Part shown: positions 1-5,003 of the stretch, piece after piece | How the letters are laid out: every line of letters begins with the position of its first letter | How positions within the stretch are numbered: position 1 is the stretch's first letter | NCBI GenBank assembly: GCA_903870305.1 | Contig: CAIQCM010000034.1 | Location: 1-6,875 of the forward strand | DNA: 6,875 nt | Reading direction: 5' to 3' | Source: an uncultured bacterium | GTDB lineage: Bacteria > Patescibacteriota > Patescibacteriia > CAIQCM01 | The notes under the pieces: generated by a model | What the model saw: the letters and a program-made list of their open reading frames with translations, nothing else | Databases searched by the model: none | Told to the model about the DNA's origin: nothing | Program-made: the position numbers and the translations under genes

Positions 1-147
1 ACGGGTGCTTTTTCTATTTGAAAGAAGTTTTTTGTTTAACCGTCATCATAATCTCTATTAATAATTCAAAATATCGCCCATGATTTGAACCAAATCTTGC
101 TCCCGGTTCGTAATGGTAATAGTGCTAACTATTTTGACTATAAACAT
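1..147. other. Upstream intergenic region, AT-rich
   Basis: No gene can be supported here. T-rich runs near positions 10-15 and 29-34 could be the tail of a terminator or the end of an upstream gene, but no hairpin arm or convincing reading frame is visible inside the window. A TATAAA at 139-144 lies 6 nt before the ATG at 151 and could be a -10 box. No good -35 box sits 16-18 nt upstream of it, so a promoter is only possible. Confidence 0.4.
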
Positions 148-1092
148 ATGATGAAATTCAAAACAGCTCACTTTATTGCAGGTGCGATAATCATCTCGGC
201 TGTCGCTTTACCGGTTGTCACCATGGCGCATACCGGCGCACAAGGGATTTTGTTGGGTTTTGGAAATAAGATCCATAAGATCATGCCCGCCAACAACATG
301 GTGGTCGGCACCGTTACTACCATTAGCGGAACCACGCTCACGGTCACCGATGCCAAAAGTGTCGTTTATACCATTGATGCGAGCGCCGCCAAAGTCGATC
401 CGGGCATGATGGGCGCCTCTGGCCTTACAGTCGCTAACATTCTGGTCGGTGATAAGGTCGTTGTCACCGGTCCTGTCAACGGCACCTCGGAAACGGCAAA
501 GATGATCAATGATCGCTCGATGAAAGGACGCAATATTTTCATGGGCACGGTTACGGTAACTAACGGTTCTGTTCTCACGATCGATTCGATGACTGGAAAG
601 ACCAAGACCTCGTACACGGTCGATGCCTCCTCCGCCGCCCTGTCAAAAGGCATGGGTAAGGGTACGCCCGCGACCATCGCCATAACCGATGTTAAGGTCG
701 GCGATCGCATCTTCGCAATAGGCACGTTAAGCGGCACATCCGTCGCCGCCACCTCTGTCCGCGACCTTGGTCAGACCGCGGCAAAAAAAGATACGGAGTC
801 GAAGAATAAACCAGCGAATATGTTTACAGGTACAGTCACAATCGTTAATGGCTCGATGATCACCGCAACCGGTCATAATACGACGGTTTACACGATCAAC
901 GCCGGCACCGCCAAGCTCGTTAAGGGGATGGGCAAGGACGCCGCAACCATTACACTCGCCGATATTAAAGTCGGCGACAGGATCTCGGCCGTTGGTGCCG
1001 TGAGCGGAACTAACGTGGCTGCCACGTCGGTTCGCGACCTGGGACAAGCCAAACCAGGCGTTCATGCGCACCGCGGCTCGGGACAAAAGTAG
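148..1092 (+). CDS. Exported protein with three tandem DUF5666-like modules
   Basis: Predicted secreted or surface protein of 314 aa; molecular function unknown. The N-terminus (MMKFK, then a hydrophobic stretch at about residues 7-26 ending in T-M-A) reads as a Sec signal peptide, with cleavage likely after Ala27. Three beta-rich modules follow at about 52-125, 132-206 and 226-299. Each starts G-T-V-T, has a Y-T-[IV]-[DN]-A segment, and ends with V-G-D-[RK]-[IV] and S/N-G-T; this fits the DUF5666 type common in CPR proteins. Modules 2 and 3 are closest and share the identical 11-residue end VAATSVRDLGQ (199-209 and 290-300); module 1 has diverged. A Lys/Glu/Asn-rich linker lies at 209-225 and a short His/Gly-rich tail closes the protein. 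The start was chosen at ATG 148 (or the adjacent ATG 151) because an in-frame TTG at 85 would add 21 polar residues before the signal peptide. No Shine-Dalgarno sequence precedes it. A terminator follows, so it is probably monocistronic. Confidence 0.85.
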   Translation: MMKFKTAHFIAGAIIISAVALPVVTMAHTGAQGILLGFGNKIHKIMPANNMVVGTVTTISGTTLTVTDAKSVVYTIDASAAKVDPGMMGASGLTVANILVGDKVVVTGPVNGTSETAKMINDRSMKGRNIFMGTVTVTNGSVLTIDSMTGKTKTSYTVDASSAALSKGMGKGTPATIAITDVKVGDRIFAIGTLSGTSVAATSVRDLGQTAAKKDTESKNKPANMFTGTVTIVNGSMITATGHNTTVYTINAGTAKLVKGMGKDAATITLADIKVGDRISAVGAVSGTNVAATSVRDLGQAKPGVHAHRGSGQK

Positions 1093-1122
1093 CTTACCGG
1101 TCTTACAACCGAGCGCTTCCAG

Positions 1123-1160
1123 ACAACCCCGCATTCTTTAAAAGTGCGGGGTTGTGTTTT
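1123..1160 (+). terminator. Intrinsic terminator after the DUF5666-like gene
   Basis: Perfect 11-bp stem: ACAACCCCGCA (1123-1133) pairs with TGCGGGGTTGT (1145-1155). The loop is 11 nt and TTTT follows at 1157-1160. It lies 30 nt after the stop codon and separates this gene from xseA. Confidence 0.8.
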
Positions 1161-1195
1161 ATCAATACGGCCGACCCTTGGCTGTGGCGTGAGAG

Positions 1196-1224
1196 ATGAC
1201 GGTAAATGAAAAAAATGCCATAAT
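1196..1224 (+). promoter_or_regulatory. Possible promoter of the xse cluster
   Basis: ATGACG (1196-1201, four of six matches to TTGACA) and CATAAT (1219-1224, five of six to TATAAT) are separated by 17 nt. The expected transcription start would fall at about 1231, which is the second in-frame ATG of xseA, so the message could be leaderless or nearly so. The spacing and -10 box are good and the -35 box is weak. Confidence 0.4.
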
Positions 1225-2409
1225 ATGACTATGGATAAAGTATTTTCCGTTTCCGAATTTGTCAGCGAGATTAACGCGCTTTTGGCTTTCCCCGTGGCCA
1301 TTGAAGGCGAAGTTTCGGGTTTTAGCGTTAACCAGGGGAAGTGGGTGTTTTTTGACCTGAAGGATGAAAAAGAAGAAGCGATCGTTCCGTGTTTCATGGT
1401 GGCGTGGAACCTTAAGGTCCAGATTGAGGATGGCATGCGCGTGCGCGTATATGGCTCGCCGCGCGTTCATCCCAAGAGCGGGAAATTTTCAGTCACCGTC
1501 GAACGCGTCGAACCGGTGGGGGAGGGGGCGCTTAAACGCGCGTATGAACTTATGCGCAAAAAGCTCGAGTCCGAAGGATTATTCGCCTTGGAGCGCAAAC
1601 GCGCCATTCCCCGTTTTCCGGAACACATCGGCCTCATTGCTTCGCGCGAGTCGGCGGCTTGCGGCGATTTTATCCGCATCTTGAACAATCGCTGGTCCGG
1701 CGCCACGGTGCATCTGTACCACAGCCAAGTGCAAGGCGAAGCGGCGCGGGCGCAAATTACCGAAGCAATAAATTATTTTTCTTCTCCCGAAGCGCCGCAA
1801 GTCGACGTGCTGGTCATTATCCGCGGCGGCGGCTCGCTTGAGGATTTGCAGGCCTTTAATTCCGAGGACGTCGCGCGCGCCATTTTCGCGAGCCGCGTGC
1901 CGACGGTGGTGGGTGTGGGTCACGAGCGCGACGAGACCATCGCCGATTACGTCGCCGACCTTCGCGCCTCAACGCCGTCAAACGCCGCTGAACGCGTCGT
2001 GCCCGACAAGCGCGAAATGCGCGCGGCTGTCGAATCACTCGCCGATCGCACCGGTTCGCTCTATCAGGCGCTCTTGGTCGATCACCAGCATCGCATTGTC
2101 ATGTCCGTGAACGCTATTTTCAGGGTGCTCGCCGGACAGACGGACCGATTCGACAACCTAATGTCCGTTCTTAACGTCCATCTTGGACGCTTTGGCGACC
2201 GGCTGGTACACTATAAGAGCGCGGTTGACCTCCTAAGTAGAACCGTGGCCAACCTAAACCCCGAACGCCTGCTTTCGCGCGGGTATGCGATCGTCCGAAG
2301 CGGCGGCAGAATAGTGAAAGACGCAACGTATCTGAAAAAAGGCGACAACATGAACATCAGGTTGTCCAAAGGATCAATCGACGCGACTGCTGAATCAATT
2401 AACGGATAG
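1225..2409 (+). CDS. xseA: Exodeoxyribonuclease VII large subunit
   Basis: Catalytic subunit of exonuclease VII, which degrades single-stranded DNA from both ends into oligonucleotides in the cytoplasm, in DNA repair and mismatch correction. Residues ~5-95 form the N-terminal OB-fold that binds ssDNA, and ~125-345 the Exonuc_VII_L catalytic and helical region. Family motifs are clear: IGLIASRESAACGD (135-148), RGGGSLEDLQAFN (200-212) and GVGHERDETIADYVADLRA (230-248), then T-P-S-N-A-A-E. Asp148, Arg200, His233 and Asp236 correspond to the essential E. coli residues Asp155, Arg205, His238 and Asp241 with matching spacing. The C-terminal motif NPERLLSRGYAIV (345-357) is also present. At 394 aa it is shorter than E. 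coli XseA (456 aa), mostly through a shorter helical segment at ~260-345. Starts are possible at ATG 1225 or ATG 1231 (MDKVFSVSEF); neither has a Shine-Dalgarno sequence. xseB follows 54 nt downstream. Confidence 0.97.
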   Translation: MTMDKVFSVSEFVSEINALLAFPVAIEGEVSGFSVNQGKWVFFDLKDEKEEAIVPCFMVAWNLKVQIEDGMRVRVYGSPRVHPKSGKFSVTVERVEPVGEGALKRAYELMRKKLESEGLFALERKRAIPRFPEHIGLIASRESAACGDFIRILNNRWSGATVHLYHSQVQGEAARAQITEAINYFSSPEAPQVDVLVIIRGGGSLEDLQAFNSEDVARAIFASRVPTVVGVGHERDETIADYVADLRASTPSNAAERVVPDKREMRAAVESLADRTGSLYQALLVDHQHRIVMSVNAIFRVLAGQTDRFDNLMSVLNVHLGRFGDRLVHYKSAVDLLSRTVANLNPERLLSRGYAIVRSGGRIVKDATYLKKGDNMNIRLSKGSIDATAESING

Positions 2410-2420
2410 TCGTCGGGGGC

Positions 2421-2463
2421 GGATTAGACATTAGACATTAGATATTAGATATTCGGAAACATT
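2421..2463. repeat. Heptad direct repeats between xseA and xseB
   Basis: Four contiguous 7-nt units, TTAGACA twice (2424-2437) and TTAGATA twice (2438-2451), then a degenerate unit TTCGGAA (2452-2458). They fill most of the xseA-xseB spacer and stop 5 nt before the xseB start. GGAA at 2455-2458 is the nearest thing to a Shine-Dalgarno sequence. Positions 2421-2454 match the reverse complement of 3486-3519 at 28 of 34 positions. Confidence 0.85.
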
Positions 2464-2715
2464 ATGTCCGTAAAAAAAACCGACAAAGCAAATTTTGGAA
2501 CCTCATTCGCCGAGCTGGAAAAGATCGTCGCCAAGTTTGAGAACGAAGAGGTTGACCTTGAAGAAGGGCTTAAGGATTTTGAGCACGCCCTTGTTCTCGC
2601 CCGCTCGCTCAAGGAGCGGCTGTCGGATGTCGAGAACAAGGTTGTCGAGATTAAAAAGAAATTCAAAGATGTGGTTGATGATGAAGGATCAGATCAGCCA
2701 TCTTTGGGCGTTTAA
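2464..2715 (+). CDS. xseB: Exodeoxyribonuclease VII small subunit
   Basis: Small helical subunit of exonuclease VII that assembles in several copies on the helical part of XseA and is needed for controlled activity; an 83-aa length is normal for the family. The XseB core is visible at residues ~14-66: SFAELEKIVAKFENEEVDLE, then E-G-L-K-D-F-E-H-A, R-S-L-K-E-R-L and V-E-N-K-V. This is the usual two-helix pattern of F-E-x-x-L-E-x-I-V, an acidic turn with D/S-L-E, and a long amphipathic helix. The tail at ~70-83 is acidic and low in complexity. The order xseA-xseB on the same strand supports co-transcription and the paired function. The spacer before it consists of 7-nt repeats and offers only a weak GGAA as a ribosome site. 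The stop codon TAA runs straight into the next repeat block. Confidence 0.95.
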   Translation: MSVKKTDKANFGTSFAELEKIVAKFENEEVDLEEGLKDFEHALVLARSLKERLSDVENKVVEIKKKFKDVVDDEGSDQPSLGV

Positions 2716-2751
2716 CCTAAAAGCTAAAAGTTAATAGTTAAAAGTTAACCT
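2711..2751. repeat. Heptad direct repeats between xseB and the membrane protein gene
   Basis: Period-7 units beginning at the xseB stop codon: TTTAACC, TAAAAGC, TAAAAGT, TAATAGT, TAAAAGT, then a partial TAACCT immediately before the ATG at 2752. The unit differs in sequence from the TTAGAYA block before xseB but keeps the same period. It leaves no Shine-Dalgarno sequence in front of the next gene. Confidence 0.85.
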
Positions 2752-3480
2752 ATGAAGTTCCTTCGCACCGCTGTCGTCGTGTTGGTCGCTTATTTGATCG
2801 TATATTATTTTACGCCTTTTGCCCCGTTCGCCATGACTGAGACGATCATGATCCCGGTCGTTATTATTTTTTCCGTTGTTTTTGGCATCCTTACATACGT
2901 CGCGGTTGACCGTCGCGAGCGCCTCAAGGAAGCGGTTGCCACCGAGCTTAATAAAATTCGCCGCATCTATCATTTGGGAAAGAATTTGGGCGCGTCGCCG
3001 CATTTGCGCGGCTGGTTCACCGACCTGCATGGTTTTGTCTATGATTACCTCGGCGGCTTTGAAAAATACAACCTCTCCGAATACGACAAAGGCAACGCGC
3101 TTTTTCGACGCATTGCTTATCATGTTTACACCGTACCCGATCTGCGCGAGGTTAAAGAGCAAGTGCTCTACACCGAACTGCTGGCCGCGACGGCGCTTGT
3201 TTCCGACGCACGGCAAAAGATCGTTACGCTTCACAAAAGCGGTTTTACCAAAAGCCACTGGTTCGAATTGCTGGTCCTCTTCATCATCTTTGTCGTGACG
3301 GTCATCGTCGGTACCACCGACCGCGTGCTTTCGTACCTCGTCACCGTCAACATCCTCAGCGCTGGCGCCATTCTCGCCCTGTTCTTCCTCGAACATGACG
3401 CTTGGACCGCGGACGAAGATCGTATCTTGGCCAAGGAATATGTTAAAAACATTGCACGGTTGGAACTCCGAAGGGGATAG
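2752..3480 (+). CDS. Four-helix inner-membrane protein of unknown function
   Basis: I do not recognise this 242-aa protein with confidence. Hydrophobic segments at about 5-22 and 31-52 are followed by a soluble, mostly helical domain at ~53-168, then two more membrane helices at ~169-187 and ~192-213 and a charged tail. The soluble part has a basic/acidic stretch (DRRERLKEAV, 53-62), a potential coiled helix to ~78, and a Trp/Tyr/Gly-rich patch near 88-112. The 2+2 helix layout with a central cytoplasmic domain is reminiscent of bestrophin-like DUF4239 proteins, but this is only an architectural resemblance. It is the third gene after xseA-xseB on the same strand, 36 nt from xseB, with heptad repeats on both sides, and a terminator follows. 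Co-transcription with the exonuclease genes is likely; a functional link is not shown. The ATG at 2752 has no Shine-Dalgarno sequence. Confidence 0.85.
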   Translation: MKFLRTAVVVLVAYLIVYYFTPFAPFAMTETIMIPVVIIFSVVFGILTYVAVDRRERLKEAVATELNKIRRIYHLGKNLGASPHLRGWFTDLHGFVYDYLGGFEKYNLSEYDKGNALFRRIAYHVYTVPDLREVKEQVLYTELLAATALVSDARQKIVTLHKSGFTKSHWFELLVLFIIFVVTVIVGTTDRVLSYLVTVNILSAGAILALFFLEHDAWTADEDRILAKEYVKNIARLELRRG

Positions 3481-3484
3481 TTGT

Positions 3485-3519
3485 TGAATGTCGAATGACT
3501 AATGTCTAATATTTAATCC
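3485..3519. repeat. Heptad repeats downstream of the membrane protein gene
   Basis: Five degenerate 7-nt units: TGAATGT, CGAATGA, CTAATGT, CTAATAT, TTAATCC. They lie between the stop codon at 3480 and the terminator at 3527. On the opposite strand this block reads like the one before xseB, with a shared perfect 12-mer ATTAGACATTAG (2430-2441 versus 3499-3510 inverted). Confidence 0.8.
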
Positions 3520-3526
3520 GTCTTGT

Positions 3527-3554
3527 AAAAACCTTCGTGCCAACGGAGGTTTTT
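3527..3554 (+). terminator. Intrinsic terminator of the xse cluster
   Basis: A 12-bp stem with one G-U pair: AAAAACCTTCGT (3527-3538) and ACGGAGGTTTTT (3543-3554), loop GCCA. The 3' arm ends in five T. The A-run at the 5' arm means it could also act on the minus strand. Confidence 0.85.
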
Positions 3555-3560
3555 CGTCAA

Positions 3561-3600
3561 AGAAAATAAAAGGCGGATCCAGACCGAAGTCCGAATCCGC
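3561..3600 (-). terminator. Intrinsic terminator of the minus-strand membrane protein gene
   Basis: Read on the minus strand, GCGGATTCGGAC (3600-3589) pairs over 12 bp, with two G-U pairs, with GTCTGGATCCGC (3584-3573) around a TTCG tetraloop closed by C-G, the stable cUUCGg type. CTTTTATTTTCTTT follows. It begins 23 nt past the stop codon at 3624. Confidence 0.9.
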
Positions 3601-3623
3601 AGGTTGAGCGTATGGCGTTGCTG

Positions 3624-4172
3624 CTATCCGATCAGCCATGGAAGCACCAAGATGGTGCAAAGAATGATGTTGACGCTTGAGTACAGCCGGTCTTCCAGCG
3701 TCCATGTTTTTGCCGAACTGAAGGCAAGAATGTTGGCGATAAGAAAACATGAGTTTGGAATGATTGGGCTTGTCCCGGGCGACTTCCAGGTTAAGGCGAT
3801 GAAGGGAATGAAGGCGATCGCTGAAGCCGCGATCGACATGATGAGCGCGAGTTTTGGTCCGCTGGTCAGCCAGAGGACGATGCAGACGACCACCAGGGCG
3901 GCAATCAGTGTGTCGAAGTTGGACCATCCGTAACGGCCCTTGATGAGCAGAATGATAGTGGTTGCCGTCGCGCCGGCACCGAAGATCATCGGAACCGCCG
4001 GGTTGGCTTTTTGCTTCAGCATCGTGAAACTCGTGATCCAAGCCAGGGCCGACAGAAGCGCAAAAGTGGAAAGCGACAAACCCTCGCCCGTACTCCGGAT
4101 GAGCGCTACGATGAGCATCAGATACCCGAGTCCGCCAATAGCAATGCTTAGATTTGCAATTTGTTTTTTCAC
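3624..4172 (-). CDS. Polytopic membrane protein of unknown function
   Basis: A 182-aa, strongly hydrophobic protein that I cannot assign. About six or seven membrane helices are visible at roughly 7-25, 33-52, 60-77, 86-104, 107-128, 138-153 and 164-180. Connecting loops are short; the one near 129-139 (W-K-S-P-G-T-S-P) and the segment K-T-W-T-L-E-D-R-L-Y (155-164) are the most distinctive. This Pro loop plus W-T-x-E-D-x-x-Y pattern loosely recalls small PQ-loop-like membrane proteins, but the similarity is too weak to name a family. The GTG at 4172 was chosen because GAGGTG lies 4 nt upstream and the promoter's expected start point (~4212) excludes the longer in-frame ATG at 4247, which overlaps the -35 box. 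It is a single gene with its own promoter and a UUCG-type terminator, divergent from rplJ-rplL and convergent with the xse cluster. Confidence 0.85.
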   Translation of the reverse strand: MKKQIANLSIAIGGLGYLMLIVALIRSTGEGLSLSTFALLSALAWITSFTMLKQKANPAVPMIFGAGATATTIILLIKGRYGWSNFDTLIAALVVVCIVLWLTSGPKLALIMSIAASAIAFIPFIALTWKSPGTSPIIPNSCFLIANILAFSSAKTWTLEDRLYSSVNIILCTILVLPWLIG

Positions 4173-4176
4173 GAAA

Positions 4177-4182
4177 CACCTC
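4177..4182 (-). promoter_or_regulatory. Shine-Dalgarno sequence deciding the GTG start
   Basis: GAGGTG on the minus strand, 4 nt before the GTG at 4172. It is the only clear Shine-Dalgarno sequence among the seven starts in the window. Confidence 0.8.
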
Positions 4183-4208
4183 GTTTTTGGTTGTTGGGAA
4201 TGACCGAT

Positions 4209-4220
4209 TTTACTAGTAAA
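4209..4220. promoter_or_regulatory. Perfect 12-bp palindrome, possible operator
   Basis: TTTACTAGTAAA is a perfect 12-bp palindrome. It covers the last bases of the minus-strand -10 box and the predicted transcription start (~4212). A repressor bound here would block that promoter; no regulator is identifiable in the window, so the operator role is inference. Confidence 0.35.
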
Positions 4221-4247
4221 TATACCATAAAATAGCCAAAGTGTCAA
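4219..4247 (-). promoter_or_regulatory. Strong sigma-70-type promoter for the minus-strand membrane protein
   Basis: On the minus strand, TTGACA (4247-4242, perfect) and TATATT (4224-4219, five of six) are separated by exactly 17 nt. Transcription should start near 4212, giving a leader of about 40 nt before the GTG at 4172. Confidence 0.8.
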
Positions 4248-4274
4248 GAGTAATGGTTTAGATTAAGGAAATAT

Positions 4275-4303
4275 TTGACCGAAACGACGATCTTTGCTAA
4301 TAT
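4275..4303 (+). promoter_or_regulatory. Promoter of the rplJ-rplL operon
   Basis: TTGACC (4275-4280, five of six) and TAATAT (4298-4303, four of six) are separated by 17 nt. The expected start is near 4310, exactly where the structured leader begins. It is divergent from, and 27 nt away from, the minus-strand promoter. Confidence 0.65.
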
Positions 4304-4310
4304 CTGATCA

Positions 4311-4453
4311 CAAGGGTTTAAGCCCTTGCCACAGACAGCAGGTAGGCTCATTTGAGCCGTTAATTCCGCAAGGATCCTGCCGAGGCAAAAGGTCGATCCC
4401 GTGCAAGCGGGAATTTGTCTGTGGTTTCTCATAAAGAGAACCACATTTTTGTT
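4311..4453 (+). ncRNA. Ribosomal protein L10 leader (autoregulatory 5' UTR)
   Basis: This structured leader in front of rplJ matches the known L10 leader type, in which the L10-L12 complex binds its own mRNA and represses rplJL. Visible elements are: a 5' hairpin in CAAGGGTTTAAGCCCTTG (4311-4328); a perfect 9-bp closing stem CCACAGACA (4329-4337) with TGTCTGTGG (4416-4424); GCAGG (4338-4342) with CCTGC (4376-4380); an inner hairpin GGCTC/GAGCC (4345-4358); TCC-GCAA-GGA (4365-4374) with a GNRA loop; and TCCCGT/GCGGGA (4397-4412) with another GCAA loop. The words GACAGCAGG and CCTGCCGAGG resemble the conserved core of L10 leaders such as that of Bacillus. Family recognition is from memory; a covariance search would settle it. 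Confidence 0.85.
4420..4450 (+). terminator. Leader attenuator hairpin before rplJ
   Basis: TGTGGTTTCTC (4420-4430) pairs with GAGAACCACA (4436-4445): 10 bp with one bulged T, loop ATAAA, then TTTTT (4446-4450) and the rplJ ATG at 4454. Its 5' arm shares TGTGG (4420-4424) with the closing stem of the L10 leader, so the two structures exclude each other. This is the expected design for transcription attenuation. Confidence 0.8.
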
Positions 4454-4978
4454 ATGGCCAAAACACGGCTACAGAAAGAACAGACACTCGCTGAACTTCA
4501 GGGTTACTTCGGTTCCATGAAGTCGGCGGTGTTCGTCAATTATCAGGGTCTTAAGGTGAAGGAAGCGGACGAATTGCGCCGCGCGGCTGACAAGGAAAAG
4601 GTCAGCTACACCGTCGCTAAAAAGACCTTGCTCACCAAAGCGCTCAAGGCCTCCGGCATTGAGTTCGACGCGGTCACCCTTGCCGGCATGATCGGCGTTG
4701 CCACGGCCGAGGATGAAGTTGCGGCCGCCAAGCTTCTCGCGGAGTTCGGCAAGACGCATCCGTCCATGAAACTCTTGGGCGGCGTTGTGAATGGCGCGGT
4801 GATCGATGCCTCCGCTGTTAATGCGCTCGCTTCGCTCCCGACCCGCGAACAATTGCTCGGTCAATTGGTCGGCGTCATCAATGGGCCGGTCTCCGGCTTC
4901 GTCAATGTGCTCGCCGGCAATTTGCGCGGCTTGGTCAATGTCCTTAACGCGGTTAAGGACGCCAAGGCTGCGGTTTAA
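4454..4978 (+). CDS. rplJ: 50S ribosomal protein L10
   Basis: L10 (uL10) anchors the ribosomal stalk: its N-terminal domain binds 23S rRNA next to L11, and its C-terminal helix holds the L7/L12 dimers that recruit translation GTPases. The 174-aa length is normal. Residues 1-~100 show the family pattern: MAKTRLQKEQTLAEL, A-V-F-V-N-Y-Q-G-L-K-V-K-E-A-D-E-L-R, V-A-K-K-T-L-L-T-K-A-L, and the later P-T-R-E-Q-L-L-G-Q-L-V-G near 130-141. The C-terminus (~140-174) is an Ala/Val/Leu-rich helical segment, as expected for L12 binding. The start at 4454 gives the canonical M-A-K; an upstream in-frame ATG at 4415 lies inside the leader structure and was rejected. No Shine-Dalgarno sequence is present; the attenuator hairpin ends 3 nt before the ATG. 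rplL follows after 25 nt. Confidence 0.98.
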   Translation: MAKTRLQKEQTLAELQGYFGSMKSAVFVNYQGLKVKEADELRRAADKEKVSYTVAKKTLLTKALKASGIEFDAVTLAGMIGVATAEDEVAAAKLLAEFGKTHPSMKLLGGVVNGAVIDASAVNALASLPTREQLLGQLVGVINGPVSGFVNVLAGNLRGLVNVLNAVKDAKAAV

Positions 4979-5003
4979 TCAATAATAATCACTTACTACG
5001 CAT

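Noticed and set aside
101..130. tRNA T-arm-like word CGGTTCG near the left end
   Set aside because: No acceptor or anticodon stems can be drawn around it.
85..147. In-frame extension of the DUF5666-like gene to a TTG at 85
   Set aside because: It would place 21 polar residues before a good signal peptide, uses a rare start and has no ribosome site; the ATG at 148/151 fits better.
2424..2751. CRISPR-like array
   Set aside because: Units are 7 nt and contiguous with no spacers; nothing fits repeat and spacer lengths, and no cas gene is present.
2731..3396. 221-aa minus-strand open frame opposite the four-helix membrane gene
   Set aside because: Charged, low-complexity translation that mirrors the hydrophobic codons of the plus-strand gene; it lacks a promoter and runs against the operon.
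3499..4179. 226-aa minus-strand open frame overlapping the membrane protein
   Set aside because: It starts inside the Shine-Dalgarno sequence, runs through the terminator hairpin, and gives a His/Arg-rich sequence without domain logic; the 3624-4172 frame has regular membrane helices, a ribosome site and a stop before the terminator.
4415..4453. Upstream ATG start for rplJ at 4415
   Set aside because: It lies inside the leader's closing stem and terminator and would add 13 residues before the canonical M-A-K start.
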